Source of the DNA: Halorubrum aethiopicum
GTDB lineage: Archaea > Halobacteriota > Halobacteria > Halobacteriales > Haloferacaceae
Direction: 5' to 3'
Length of the DNA: 64,000 nucleotides
Assembly: GCF_001542905.1 (NCBI RefSeq)
Contig: NZ_LOAJ01000001.1
Coordinates: 682,001 to 746,000, forward strand
Numbering within the stretch: the stretch's first letter is position 1; every line of letters begins with the position of its first letter. Of this stretch, positions 49,508 through 59,076 are shown piece after piece. The notes beneath the pieces are model-generated. The model did not search any database. It was given only the letters and a program-made list of their open reading frames with translations, and was not told the origin of the DNA. Both the position numbers and the translations under genes were made by a program.

Positions 49508-50319
49508 GTCTCCTCGCGGTCGCGAACAAGGACTTCCAGGACACGGTCCGGTCGCGCGGCATGGTCCTCCTCGTCGCGCTGTTCTCGCTTCTCGTCGCCC
49601 TCTTCGCGTACGTCGTCCGCCCGCAGGGTCAGGCCGGCCAGTTCGCGACCGAACTCCTCTTGAGCGCGTTCGTCGGACCGGTGCTCGTGACCGGGCTGGT
49701 CCCGCTCGTGGGCGTCGTCGTCGGCTACAACGCGGTGAGCGGCGAGCGCGAGTCCGGATCGCTGAAGCTGCTCCTCTCTCTCCCCCACTCGCGGGCCGAC
49801 GTCGTCTTCGGGAAGGTGCTCGGTCGGGGCGCGGCGCTGGCGCTCGCGACGTTCGCCGGCTTCCTGTTGCCCGCGCTCGTGTTGATCGTCGTTCCGGTGA
49901 CGTTCAACGCGGGATCGTTCCTCGGGTACACCGTCTTCGCCGCGGCGCTCGGGGTCGTGTTCGTCGCCATCGCGGTCGGCTGCTCGGCGGCGGTGGCGAC
50001 CCGCCAGCGCGCGCTCATCGCCGGCGTCGGCGTCTACGCGCTCTTCGTGCTCCTGTGGGGGCTGTTCACCGGTCGCGTGGTCGGCGCGTTCTCCGGCCCG
50101 ATCGAGGCCCTGCCCGTCTCCATGGCGCAGATACGCACCTTCCTCGACGCCGCGAACCCGACGAGCGGGATCGAACTCCTCGCCAACGCGTTCCTGGGCG
50201 ACCAACTCCTCTCGGGTGATTCCGTCAACCAGCAGGTGTCCGCGGTCGCGATGCTGGTCTTCTGGACGCTCGCGCCGCCGCTCGCCGGGCTGTTGAAGTT
50301 CGACCGCGCAGACCTCTGA
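49504..50319 (+). CDS. ABC-2 type exporter permease
   Basis: A 271-residue membrane protein with six predicted helices and an N-terminal cytoplasmic segment (MSLLAVANKDFQDTVRSRGM). The layout, including a conserved-looking ERESGSLKLLLSLPHSR after helix 2, is typical of ABC-2/NosY-like permeases. It overlaps the ATPase gene by 4 bp, so they form one transporter, presumably as two ATPases and two permeases. Loops are short and no periplasmic domain is present. Confidence 0.92.
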   Translation: MSLLAVANKDFQDTVRSRGMVLLVALFSLLVALFAYVVRPQGQAGQFATELLLSAFVGPVLVTGLVPLVGVVVGYNAVSGERESGSLKLLLSLPHSRADVVFGKVLGRGAALALATFAGFLLPALVLIVVPVTFNAGSFLGYTVFAAALGVVFVAIAVGCSAAVATRQRALIAGVGVYALFVLLWGLFTGRVVGAFSGPIEALPVSMAQIRTFLDAANPTSGIELLANAFLGDQLLSGDSVNQQVSAVAMLVFWTLAPPLAGLLKFDRADL

Positions 50320-50410
50320 TCTCGGCGGTTCGAGGTTTTCTCCCGCTCGGTCCTTTCCGGTCCACCGCACCCTTGATGGCCGGCGAGCCCCACCGTTCAC
50401 ACGATCCTCG

Positions 50411-51655
50411 ATGGACAGACGCCGATTCCTCTCGCTCGCCGGCCTCGCCGGGACCGGAACGCTCGCCGGCTGTGCGGGCCGCGACGACTCGGGCGGCGAC
50501 GGCGACGACGCCGGCGGGAGCGACGACGCCGGCGGTGGTGCTGGCACCGCCGGAGGCGACGACGATACCGCCACCGACGGCTCGGACGCGGCGTTCGCGG
50601 TCGAGACCGTCGCGTCGGGCTTCTCGCACCCGTGGGCGATCGACTTCCTCCCCGACGGCGACCTCCTCGTCACGGAACGTCCTGGGACGCTGAACGTCGT
50701 CGACCCGGACTCCGGCGAGGTTCGGTCGGTCGACGGGACGCCGACGGTCGACGCCCGCGGACAGGGCGGACTCCTCGACGTCGCGCTCGGACCGACGGCT
50801 TCGGATCCCTGGGCGTACCTCACGTACTCGGCGGCGAACGCCGACGGCGACACCACGACCCACGTCGGCCGCGGTCGGCTCGACCGGGAGAACGCCCGTC
50901 TCGAGGCGTTCGAACGCCTCCACGCCGCGGAGCCGTTCGTCGACTCGACGGGCCACTACGGCTCGCGGATCGCCTTCGACGCGGACGGGCGGCTGTACGT
51001 GACCGTCGGCGACCGCCAGTTCAAGGACTTCGGACCGGACCACGTCGCCCAGGACCTCGGCGTCGAACTCGGCAAGACCCTCCGGCTCGAGGCGGACGGC
51101 TCGGTTCCCGACGACAACCCGTTCGTCGACGACCCGGACGCGCGGGACGCGGTCTTCAGCTACGGCCACCGCAACGCCCAGGGATTGACCGTCCACCCCG
51201 ACACCGGCGACCTGTGGGAGAGCGAGTACGGCGAGCAGGACGGCGACGAGATCAACGTGCTCCGTGAGGGCGGCAACTACGGCTGGCCCGTCGCCGACGA
51301 GGGGTGTACCTACGGCTCCGGCGAGCCCATCGGCGTCTCCCACGACGACCGCGAGGACGTGATCGCGCCGGCGTACTCGTGGCCCTGCGGGAGCGGCGGC
51401 TTCCCGCCGGGCGGCATGACGTTCTGTACCGGGGCCGCGTTCCCCGCGTGGGAGGGGGACCTGTTCGTGGGCGGGCTCGCCTCGCGCGCGCTCGCCCGAC
51501 TGACGGTCGAGGGGCGGGAGGCGACCGGGATCGAGCGGCTGCTCGCGGATCGGGAGTGGCGGGTCCGCACCGTCGCGGAGCACCCGGACACGGGCCACCT
51601 CTACGTCGCGGTCGACGCCGGCGACGCTCCGGTCGCGCGGCTGACGCCGGCGTGA
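50411..51655 (+). CDS. PQQ-dependent sugar dehydrogenase-like Tat lipoprotein
   Basis: A 414-residue secreted beta-propeller of the aldose sugar dehydrogenase/soluble glucose dehydrogenase family. The N-terminus MDRRRFLSLAGLAGTGTLAGC has twin arginines, a hydrophobic core and a lipobox cysteine at about residue 21, so export by Tat and lipid anchoring are expected. A Gly/Asp linker of about 40 residues precedes HPWAIDFLPDGDLLVTERPG, then ASD motifs such as HRNAQGLTVHPDTGDLWESE and EINVLREGGNYGWP. Whether PQQ is made here is unknown. Confidence 0.87.
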   Translation: MDRRRFLSLAGLAGTGTLAGCAGRDDSGGDGDDAGGSDDAGGGAGTAGGDDDTATDGSDAAFAVETVASGFSHPWAIDFLPDGDLLVTERPGTLNVVDPDSGEVRSVDGTPTVDARGQGGLLDVALGPTASDPWAYLTYSAANADGDTTTHVGRGRLDRENARLEAFERLHAAEPFVDSTGHYGSRIAFDADGRLYVTVGDRQFKDFGPDHVAQDLGVELGKTLRLEADGSVPDDNPFVDDPDARDAVFSYGHRNAQGLTVHPDTGDLWESEYGEQDGDEINVLREGGNYGWPVADEGCTYGSGEPIGVSHDDREDVIAPAYSWPCGSGGFPPGGMTFCTGAAFPAWEGDLFVGGLASRALARLTVEGREATGIERLLADREWRVRTVAEHPDTGHLYVAVDAGDAPVARLTPA

Positions 51656-51677
51656 GGTCGGTGGCCCGTCGGCCTTC

Positions 51678-52979
51678 TCACTCCGTCGCCGTCTCGATCG
51701 CCGCCTCGAGGTCGGCGACGATGTCCGCGGGGTCCTCGATCCCGACGGAGAGTCGCACCATGTCGCCGGTGACGCCCGCCGCCGCCTGCTCCTCCTCCGT
51801 CAGCTGCTGGTGGGTCGTCGAGGCGGGGTGGATCACCAGGGTTTTCGCGTCGCCGACGTTCGCGAGCAGCGAGGCGAGATCCGTGTTCTCGACGGTCGCC
51901 TTCGCGGCCTCGAAGCCGGCCTCCAGCCCGAACGTGATCATGCCGCCGTAGCCGCCGTCGAGGTACTCGCTCGCCTCCGCGTGGGTCTCGTGGCTCTCCA
52001 GGCCGGGGTAGTTCACCCACGCCACGTCCGCGTGTTCCTCGAGGTACTCCGCGACGACCGCCGCGTTCTCGCAGTGCCGGTCCATCCGCAGCGGGAGCGA
52101 CTCGGTTTGCTGGAGCGTGTTCCACGCGTCGAAGGGGGCCTGCTGGTTGCCGAGATCGCGAAGCCCGCGGGTGACGGCCGCGAAGGTGAACGCGGCGTCG
52201 CCGAACGCGTCGACGTAGTTGATCCCGTGGTAGGCGGGGTTGTCCTTCGCTATCTCGGGGAACTTCTCGGGGTACTCGCCCCACGGGAACGAGCCGCCGT
52301 CGACGAGGACGCCGCCGATCGTGGTCCCGTTGCCGGTGAGCCACTTCGTCGTCGACTCCCAGACGAGGTCCGCGCCGTGGTCGAGCGGCCGGCAGAGGTA
52401 CGGCGTCGCGAACGTGTTGTCGACGAACAGCGGGACGCCGTGGTCGTGGGCGATCTCCGCGACCCGCTCGATGTCCGGCGTGACGAGCGACGGGTTGCCG
52501 ATCGTCTCGAGGTGGACGTAGGCGGTGTCGTCGTCGATCGCCTCGGCGTACCCCTCGTAGTCGAGCGGGTCGACGAACCGCGTGGTGACCCCGCGGCGCT
52601 CGACGGAGTGGGTGAGGTAGGTGTAGGTGCCGCCGTACAGCGCCGAGGAGGTGACGACGTTGTCGCCGGCCGACGCCAGCATGAACGTCGCGAGGTCGAG
52701 CGCCGCCATCCCCGAGGAGGTGGCGATCGCGCCCACGCCGTTCTCGAGGGAGGCGATCCGCTCCTCTAACGCCGCGTTCGTCGGGTTCATGATCCGCGAG
52801 TAGACGTTGCCGGCCTCCTCCAACGCGAACAGCCGCGCGGCGTGGTCGGCGTCGTCGAACTCGTAGGCGGTCGTCTGGTAGATCGGGGTCGCGCGCGCCC
52901 CCGTCGTCGGGTCCGGGGTCGATCCGGCGTGGACGCTTCGCGTGCGGAACTCGCGGTCGGTGTCCTCGTCGCTTGGCAT
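51678..52979 (-). CDS. metY: O-acetylhomoserine sulfhydrylase (Cys/Met metabolism PLP enzyme)
   Basis: PLP-dependent gamma-synthase, 433 residues: homocysteine from O-acetylhomoserine and sulfide. The length and the FDPLDYEGYAEA insert fit MetY rather than shorter cystathionine synthases or lyases. The cofactor lysine is in ESTTKWLTGNGT (near residue 212), the phosphate loop is SSGMAALDLAT (near 85), and TRSVHAGSTPDPTTGA is the N-terminal signature. An acetyltransferase (MetX) is not in the window. TTAAAGCC near 53005 may be its promoter. Confidence 0.9.
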   Translation of the reverse strand: MPSDEDTDREFRTRSVHAGSTPDPTTGARATPIYQTTAYEFDDADHAARLFALEEAGNVYSRIMNPTNAALEERIASLENGVGAIATSSGMAALDLATFMLASAGDNVVTSSALYGGTYTYLTHSVERRGVTTRFVDPLDYEGYAEAIDDDTAYVHLETIGNPSLVTPDIERVAEIAHDHGVPLFVDNTFATPYLCRPLDHGADLVWESTTKWLTGNGTTIGGVLVDGGSFPWGEYPEKFPEIAKDNPAYHGINYVDAFGDAAFTFAAVTRGLRDLGNQQAPFDAWNTLQQTESLPLRMDRHCENAAVVAEYLEEHADVAWVNYPGLESHETHAEASEYLDGGYGGMITFGLEAGFEAAKATVENTDLASLLANVGDAKTLVIHPASTTHQQLTEEEQAAAGVTGDMVRLSVGIEDPADIVADLEAAIETATE

Positions 52980-53167
52980 GTCGGTCCCTCCGTGCGCGAT
53001 CCGGTTAAAGCCGATAGACGTTCACGGATGCTACCGGTAGCTCGGAGAGGCCGTTCGTTGGAGAGATCACGACCGCGTCCCTCGGCGTCGGCAGCGTAGC
53101 CGGCGTAGCGTCCCGTTGAAGTCCCCGACAAGTGAGATACACTGACTCGGTTGTGATCACTACAGAT

Positions 53168-53517
53168 GAGAGTGAGTGATCGATTGCGGTGGCGCGCCTC
53201 CGAGTGCCCCGACGGGGCACGAGGAGCCCGCGAGGGACGCGGCGACTGTAAGGAGCCGCGAGGCTGGGGAGGTGTGAGGTGCGGGGGGGTTGCGGTTGGG
53301 TGGGACTCAAAGGGGCAGTCGCGAGGACGAAGCCCGGCGCAGCAAGCACCGGAACGAGGGAGCGAACGAAGTGAACGACCGAGTGAGGAGCACAGCAAGC
53401 CGCGCGAGTCCTCACGACTGGGGCTTTGGCGGTGTTCACCGCGCCAGCAACGATCCCCTTCTATCCATCCGATTCATCCACGAAACACCCGTTCTGTAAG
53501 CACTCAGATCCTGACGA
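53168..53517 (+). repeat. Dispersed haloarchaeal repeat, copy D
   Basis: The most complete copy. The left end is GCGGTGGCGCGCC (53186-53198), then CGAGGGACGCGGCGA, GCCGCGAGGCTGGGGAGG and a GTGAGGTGCGGGG core with a G7 run. Arms are CAGTCGCGAGGAC (53316-53328) and GTCCTCACGACTG (53408-53420). CTTTGG and the GGTGTTCACC palindrome follow, and the right extension 53430-53515 matches 2478-2563 of copy A. It fills the 597-bp gap between metY and the monooxygenase gene together with about 190 bp of metY upstream DNA. Confidence 0.88.
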
Positions 53518-53576
53518 GGATCTCAGTAGAGAACGCATCCGAAGAACAGGATTCAACGGAGCCCTCTCGTTGGAGC

Positions 53577-53897
53577 TTACACGAACGGGTTCGCGTCCTC
53601 GCCGAACCCGCTCCCGTACGCCTCGACGACCTCCGTGACGGTGACCTCGTACGCGTCGTACCACTCCGTCCACCGCCGTTTCGCGCGTTCGTGGTCCGCG
53701 TCCGCCCCGAACGACTCGAGCGCGTCCAACGACTCCCAGTAGTAGACGACGAGCACTTCCTCGTCGTCCGGGGCGTGCCAGGTCCGTTTGCCCAGGTACC
53801 CCTCGGTGTCCTCGGCGGCCGCCTGTATCGCGTCGTTCAACTCGTGGAACTCCGCGTCGTACTCGCCCGGAGCGAGGCGGAACGTCACCAGATACAT
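53577..53897 (-). CDS. Antibiotic biosynthesis monooxygenase-like protein
   Basis: A 106-residue dimeric alpha/beta-barrel-like protein resembling the ABM family: MYLVTFRLAPGEYDAEFHEL, VLVVYYWESLDALE and SFGADADHERAKRRWTEWYD. ABM-fold proteins include monooxygenases and heme-degrading enzymes, so no precise role is assigned. The ATG at 53897 begins the first strand; the open frame beyond is antisense to the SPFH gene. It is divergent from the SPFH gene. Confidence 0.75.
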   Translation of the reverse strand: MYLVTFRLAPGEYDAEFHELNDAIQAAAEDTEGYLGKRTWHAPDDEEVLVVYYWESLDALESFGADADHERAKRRWTEWYDAYEVTVTEVVEAYGSGFGEDANPFV

Positions 53898-54071
53898 CCG
53901 GCGTACCCACTCGTCCACAGACCAAGACGCTTCTCCACGGCGCGGACGGCGGTCGGCGACCACACCGTCGATCCGGAGCCGCACCGCGGATCCCCGCGCG
54001 TCGCCCGCTCCGCGCGTCTCCGACCCCGGTTTCGTGCGAACTGTTAACGTCGTCGAACCGTAACCTCGGGT

Positions 54072-55364
54072 ATGGGAACACAAGGTCCGCAGAGCGACCC
54101 TCCAGACCTCGGCGACCTGACGGGGCAGATCCCCGACTCCGTCTGGCAGTACACGGCGCTGGCGTTCGCGCTGGTCGTCGGGTTCGCGGCGCTGAGCCAG
54201 AGCCTCACCCTCGGGGTCGGCGTGCTGGCGATCCTGGTCGCGCTCGTCACGCTCGCCAGCGCGGTCGAGGTCGTCGACGCCTACGACAAGGAGGCGCTGA
54301 CGGTGTTCGGCGAGTACCGGACGCTGCTCGACCCCGGCGTCCACCTCATCCCTCCGTTCGTCTCGCGGACGTACGCGTTCGACATGCGGACGCAGACGCT
54401 GGACGTCCCTCGTCAGGAGGCGATCACGCGTGACAACTCGCCGGTGACCGCGGACGCGGTCGTCTACATCAAGGTGATGGACGCGAAGAAGGCGTTCCTC
54501 GAGGTCGACGACTACAAGAGGGCGACCTCGAACCTGGCCCAGACGACGCTCCGGGCCGTCCTCGGCGACATGGAGCTCGACGACACGCTCTCGCGGCGCG
54601 AGCAGATCAACGACCGGATCAACGAGGAGCTGGACGAGCCGACCGACGAGTGGGGGATCCGCGTCGAGGGCGTCGAGGTCCGCGAGGTGAGCCCCTCCGA
54701 GGAGGTCAAACGCGCCATGGAGCAACAGACCGGCGCGGAGCGCCGCCGCCGCGCGATGATCCTCGAGGCGCAGGGGGAACGGCGCTCGGCGGTCGAGCAG
54801 GCGGAGGGTGACAAGCAGTCGAACATCATCCGCGCGCAGGGGGAGAAACAGAGCCAGATCCTCGAGGCGCAGGGCGACGCCATCTCGACCGTGTTGCGGG
54901 CGCGCTCGGCGGAGTCGATGGGCGAGCGCGCGATCATCGAGCGCGGCATGGACACCCTGGCGGCGATCGGGAAGGGAGATTCGACGACGTTCGTGCTCCC
55001 GCAGGAGCTCACGAGCCTCGTCGGCCGCTACGGCAAGGCGCTCTCCGGCTCCGACGTCCAGCAGATGGACGGGCTGGAGGGCAAGGAGTTCGACGAGGAG
55101 ACGGAACGGCTGCTCGGGCTCGACGACATCGAGAGCGCGCTCGAACAGCTCGACACGGTCGCCGACGACGACCTCCGGACCGACGAGAGCCGCGAGCGCG
55201 ACGCGGCGGGCGTCGCCGGCGACGTGGACGTGGGCGGGGACGTCGACGTGGGCGGCGACGTGGACGTCGGAGCCGGGGCGGACCTCGACGACGCGGGGGG
55301 CCCCGACCGCGAGGCCGACCGCGACATCGAACTGGAGTCGGAGTCGGAGAGTCCGGGCCGGTGA
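54072..55364 (+). CDS. SPFH/stomatin-like membrane protein
   Basis: A 430-residue stomatin/prohibitin-like scaffold. Two N-terminal hydrophobic segments (about residues 28-42 and 46-68) are followed by the SPFH/band-7 domain (about 70-230: VDAYDKEALTVFGEYRTLLD, SPVTADAVVYIKVMDAKKAF), an Ala/Glu/Gln coiled coil (about 222-290), and a variable acidic tail with a triple GDVDVG repeat. Such proteins oligomerise in membranes and organise proteases or channels. No NfeD or FtsH partner is adjacent, unlike in many bacteria. Confidence 0.9.
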   Translation: MGTQGPQSDPPDLGDLTGQIPDSVWQYTALAFALVVGFAALSQSLTLGVGVLAILVALVTLASAVEVVDAYDKEALTVFGEYRTLLDPGVHLIPPFVSRTYAFDMRTQTLDVPRQEAITRDNSPVTADAVVYIKVMDAKKAFLEVDDYKRATSNLAQTTLRAVLGDMELDDTLSRREQINDRINEELDEPTDEWGIRVEGVEVREVSPSEEVKRAMEQQTGAERRRRAMILEAQGERRSAVEQAEGDKQSNIIRAQGEKQSQILEAQGDAISTVLRARSAESMGERAIIERGMDTLAAIGKGDSTTFVLPQELTSLVGRYGKALSGSDVQQMDGLEGKEFDEETERLLGLDDIESALEQLDTVADDDLRTDESRERDAAGVAGDVDVGGDVDVGGDVDVGAGADLDDAGGPDREADRDIELESESESPGR

Positions 55365-55420
55365 GACCCCGGAGCGGCGAGAGCCTCGATCGGTGAGCCC
55401 CCGGCGTCGCTCGCGGGGGC

Positions 55421-56413
55421 CTACCAGTCGAGCGAGCCGCCGGACTGGTACTCGGTCACCTGTCGCTCGAAGAAGTTGGCCTCGCGGTTGAGGTCGACCG
55501 CCTCCGACATCCACGGGAACGGGTTCTCGGTCCCGTACGCCTCCTCCATCCCGAGCTGGGTGAGCCGCCGGTCCGCGATGTACTCGACGTACTCGATGAA
55601 CCCCTCCGCGGACATCCCCATCAGGTCCGGCGGGCACGCCTCCGCGGCGTAGGTCGACTCGAGCTCGACCGCCTCGCGGATCAGCCCGTCGATCTCCGCC
55701 TCGAACTCGTCGGTCCAGACGCCGGGGTTCTCCTCGCGGATCGTGTTGATCAGCTCGACCCCGAAGTTGAGGTGGAGCGACTCGTCGCGCATGATGTACT
55801 CGAACTGCTCGCCGACCCCGACCATCTTCCCGCGCCGCTTCAACGCCAGCATCATCGCGAAGCCGGCGTAGAAGAAGATCCCCTCCATGATCACGTAGAA
55901 GCCGACGAGATCGCGGAGGAACTCGCGCACGTCGTCGTCGGTCTCGATCGTGAAATCGGGGCGGTCGATGGCGCGGGTCAACTCGACGACGAAGTCGTCC
56001 TTCGCCTCGATGGCGGGGATGCGGTCGTACATCCCGTAGAGGTACTCGGGATCGAAGCCGAGCGAGTCACAGCAGTAGATGAACGTGTCCGTGTGGACCG
56101 CCTCCTCGTACGCCTGCCGGAGCAGGTACTGACGGCACTCCGGCGCGGTGACGTAGTCGTAGACGGCGAGGACGAGGTTGTTCGCGGTCAGCGACTCGGC
56201 CGTCGAGAAGAACCCGAGGTTCCACTCGACGAGGCGGCGCTCGGCGTCGGTCAGCTCGTCGCCCTCCCACTGGTGGACGTCGTCCGCCATCGGGATCTCC
56301 TCGGGCACCCAGTTGTTGTTGACCCCGTCGCGGTAGTACTCGCGGGCCCAGTCGTAGTCGATCGGCAGGATCTTGTTCGGGTCGTGCTGGCTGTCGGTGT
56401 TGATGAGCGGCAT
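55421..56413 (-). CDS. nrdB: Ribonucleotide reductase small subunit
   Basis: Class I beta subunit, 330 residues. Blocks include RRLVEWNLGFFSTAESLTAN, EAVHTDTFIYCCDSLGFD and VIMEGIFFYAGFAMMLALKR, in which the carboxylate and histidine ligands of the dimetal site are recognisable. The C-terminal GGSLDW tail suits binding to NrdA. The start ATG 56413 gives MPLINTDSQHDPNKILPID; the open frame upstream codes for a Thr/His-rich stretch and is a leader. The 65-nt spacer from nrdA is almost free of G on the coding strand. Confidence 0.95.
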   Translation of the reverse strand: MPLINTDSQHDPNKILPIDYDWAREYYRDGVNNNWVPEEIPMADDVHQWEGDELTDAERRLVEWNLGFFSTAESLTANNLVLAVYDYVTAPECRQYLLRQAYEEAVHTDTFIYCCDSLGFDPEYLYGMYDRIPAIEAKDDFVVELTRAIDRPDFTIETDDDVREFLRDLVGFYVIMEGIFFYAGFAMMLALKRRGKMVGVGEQFEYIMRDESLHLNFGVELINTIREENPGVWTDEFEAEIDGLIREAVELESTYAAEACPPDLMGMSAEGFIEYVEYIADRRLTQLGMEEAYGTENPFPWMSEAVDLNREANFFERQVTEYQSGGSLDW

Positions 56414-56478
56414 GGTGTGGGTCGTGTGTTGTGGTGTAGTGTGTGACGTGGTGTCGGCCGTCGTTCGTCTCCTCCGGC

Positions 56479-59076
56479 TCACTGACAGGCGTCGCAGGTC
56501 GGGTCCTCGACGGTCGGCAGCCCGTCGACGCGGTCCGTGTCGCCTCCGTCGCTGGCGTCCGTCCCCGCATCTTCACGGGGTTCGTCGGTCGCACCGTCCT
56601 CGTCGTCGAACCCGCCGCCGCGCGACTGCGTGTCGTCGTACTCGGCCATGTCCAGCGTCGACTGCTCGATGCTCGACGCGCCGAGCGTGCGCAGGTAGTA
56701 GGTCGTCTTCAGCCCCAGCTCCCAGGCGGTCCGGTACACGTCGTCGAGCAGCGAGCCGTCCGTCGACGGGAAGAAGACGTTGTGCGACTGGCTCTGGTCG
56801 ATCCACGCGCCGCGGCGCGCGGTGAGCCGAAGCTGGTGACGGGGATCGATCTCGAACGCGCCGCGGTAGAGGTCCGAGAGCTCGCCGGGCAGGTCGAGGT
56901 CGCCGACTGCGCCGTCGTGGTACTTCAGGCGATCGAGCGCCTCCGACCCCCACTGCCCCTCGGCTTTGAGGTCGGCGACGAGCCGCTCGTTGACGACGGT
57001 GAAGTCGCCGGACATGTTGGACTTGACGTAGAGGTTCGAGTACAGCGGCTCGATCGACGGGGAGGTGCCCGCGATGGTGGAGATGGTCGCGGTCGGCGCG
57101 ACCGCGGTGGTGTTGGAGTTGCGCATGCCGTGTTCCGCGATCCGCTCGCGGACCGCGTCCCAGTCGAGCGTCTCCTCGCGGGCGACGGGGATCTCCCGGC
57201 CGCGCTCCTCGGCGAGCAGGTCGAGGGTGTCCTGCGGCAGCAGGTCGCGGTCCCACTTCGAGCCCTCGAAGGAGTCGTACGCGCCGCGCTCGCCGGCCAG
57301 CCGCGCGGAGTTGTCGATCGCGTGGTAGCCCAGCAGCTCCCCGGCCCGCCCCGCGAACGCGAGGGCGCGCTCGGAGTTCATCGGGACGCGCGCGAGCTGG
57401 AGCGCCTCGTGGAAGCCCATCATCCCGAGCCCGATGGGCCGGTGGCGCATGTTGGAGCGCTCGGCCTTCTCCGTCGGGTAGAAGTTGAGGTCGACGACGT
57501 TGTCGAGCATCCGCATCGCGGTCTCGGCGGTGTCGGCGAACAGTTCGGCGTCCAGTTCGGCCGCGTCGCCGTCGACGCCGACGGCGACCGGGCCGCCCGC
57601 GTCCGCGTCGTCGCCGTCCGCCCCGCTTCCGCGGGCCGCGGCCGCGACGTCGTCGGGGGCGGGGTGGGCCTCGGCGTCGCCGCGGAAGGTCATGTGTCGC
57701 GCGAGGTTGACCGAGCCGAGGTTACAGACGGCGGTCTCCTCCTCGCTCGTGTTGAGCGTGATCTCCGTACAGAGGTTCGAGGAGTTGACGACCCCGGCGT
57801 GGTCCTGGGGCGACCGGACGTTACACGGGTCCTTGAACGTGATCCACGGGTGGCCGGTCTCGAAGAGTCGCGTCAGGGTCTCCCGCCAGAGCTCGCTCGC
57901 GTCGACGGTCTCGTACTGGCGAAGCTCACCCGCTTCGGCCGCCTCCTCGTACGCCTCGTACCGCTCCTCGAACTCCTCGCCGTAGGTCCCGTGGAGGTCG
58001 GGCACCTCGTCGGGCGAGAACAGCGTCCACTCCGCGTCGTTCTCGACCCGCTTCATGAACAGGTCGGGCACCCACGCCGCGGTGTTCATGTCGTGGGTGC
58101 GCCGGCGCTCGTCGCCGGTGTTCCGCCGGAGGTCGATGAAGGCGGGGAAATCGAGGTGCCACGCCTCGAGGTAGGCGGCCGCGGCCCCGCGACGCTTCCC
58201 CGATCGATTTATCGCGCCGGTCACGTCGTTGGAGATCTTCAGGAAGGGGACCGTCCCGGTCGACTCGACGCCGGTCGAGGAGACCAGCGCGCCGTCCGCG
58301 CGGAGCGGGGTCCAGTCGTTGCCGAGCCCGCCCGACCACTTCGAGAGCTTCGCGTGCTCCTTGTACGCCTCGAAGATCCCCTCGAGGTCGTCGGGGACGG
58401 TGGTGAGGTAACACGAGGAGAGCTGCGGGTGTGTCGTCCCGGCGTGGAACAGCGTCGGCGTGGAGTGGACGAACCGCAGCGTGGAGAGGACCTCGTAGAA
58501 CTCCTCGGCGCGCGCGGCCCGCTCCGACTCCTCCTCGCGGAGCGCGACGCCCATCGCCACCCGCATCCAGAAGACCTGCGGGAGCTCGAACGGCTCCGCG
58601 TCCGCCTCCCGGAGGTAGTAGCGCTGTTCGAGCGTGTCGAGCGCGGTGTACTCGAACAGCTCGTCCCGCGCCGGATCCAGCGCCTCCGCCAGCCGGTCGA
58701 GGTCGTACTCGCCCATCCGTTCGTCGAGGAGGTCCGCCTCGAGGCCGCGGTCGATCGCCTCGCGGAAGGCGTCGCGGTACGCCGCCGCGAGGTCGCCCTC
58801 GTCGTCGGGCGGGCGCTCGCCGGTCACCCGACGGAAGTAGTCCTCGCGGGCGACGCGGGCCGCCATCGCGTCGTAGGCGGGGTCGCGCTCGATCCGCGCC
58901 GTGAGCGCGTCCACGGTCGCCTCGGCGACCTCGTCGGCGTCGGCCCCGTCGTAGAGCGCGCGCTCGATCTCGGCGACCAGCCGGTCGCGTTCGTCGGCGT
59001 CCAGTACGTCCTCGTTCCCCTCCCGGGCTCGGTCGAGTAGGTCGCGAACCGCGGTGTCGTGTGTCGTCGTGCTCAT
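56479..59076 (-). CDS. nrdA: Ribonucleotide reductase large subunit
   Basis: Class I alpha subunit reducing ribonucleoside diphosphates, 865 residues. Visible motifs include LSKWSGGLGNDWTPLRADG, the radical-site NLCTE in NSSNLCTEITLNTSEEE, CNLGSVNLARHM, GLGMMGFHEALQ and APTATISTIAGTSPSIEPLY. The C-terminal CDACQ pair (final residues) is the redox-active shuttle that thioredoxin or glutaredoxin reduces. The ATG at 59076 starts MSTTTHDTAVRDLL. N-terminal ATP-cone-like sequence (about residues 4-90) suggests dATP control. nrdB follows 65 bp downstream. Confidence 0.96.
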   Translation of the reverse strand: MSTTTHDTAVRDLLDRAREGNEDVLDADERDRLVAEIERALYDGADADEVAEATVDALTARIERDPAYDAMAARVAREDYFRRVTGERPPDDEGDLAAAYRDAFREAIDRGLEADLLDERMGEYDLDRLAEALDPARDELFEYTALDTLEQRYYLREADAEPFELPQVFWMRVAMGVALREEESERAARAEEFYEVLSTLRFVHSTPTLFHAGTTHPQLSSCYLTTVPDDLEGIFEAYKEHAKLSKWSGGLGNDWTPLRADGALVSSTGVESTGTVPFLKISNDVTGAINRSGKRRGAAAAYLEAWHLDFPAFIDLRRNTGDERRRTHDMNTAAWVPDLFMKRVENDAEWTLFSPDEVPDLHGTYGEEFEERYEAYEEAAEAGELRQYETVDASELWRETLTRLFETGHPWITFKDPCNVRSPQDHAGVVNSSNLCTEITLNTSEEETAVCNLGSVNLARHMTFRGDAEAHPAPDDVAAAARGSGADGDDADAGGPVAVGVDGDAAELDAELFADTAETAMRMLDNVVDLNFYPTEKAERSNMRHRPIGLGMMGFHEALQLARVPMNSERALAFAGRAGELLGYHAIDNSARLAGERGAYDSFEGSKWDRDLLPQDTLDLLAEERGREIPVAREETLDWDAVRERIAEHGMRNSNTTAVAPTATISTIAGTSPSIEPLYSNLYVKSNMSGDFTVVNERLVADLKAEGQWGSEALDRLKYHDGAVGDLDLPGELSDLYRGAFEIDPRHQLRLTARRGAWIDQSQSHNVFFPSTDGSLLDDVYRTAWELGLKTTYYLRTLGASSIEQSTLDMAEYDDTQSRGGGFDDEDGATDEPREDAGTDASDGGDTDRVDGLPTVEDPTCDACQ

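Noticed and set aside
53898-55637. Antisense open frame across the SPFH gene
   Set aside because: Residues are Arg/Val/Asp-rich shadow; the real gene is the 106-residue ABM protein at its end.
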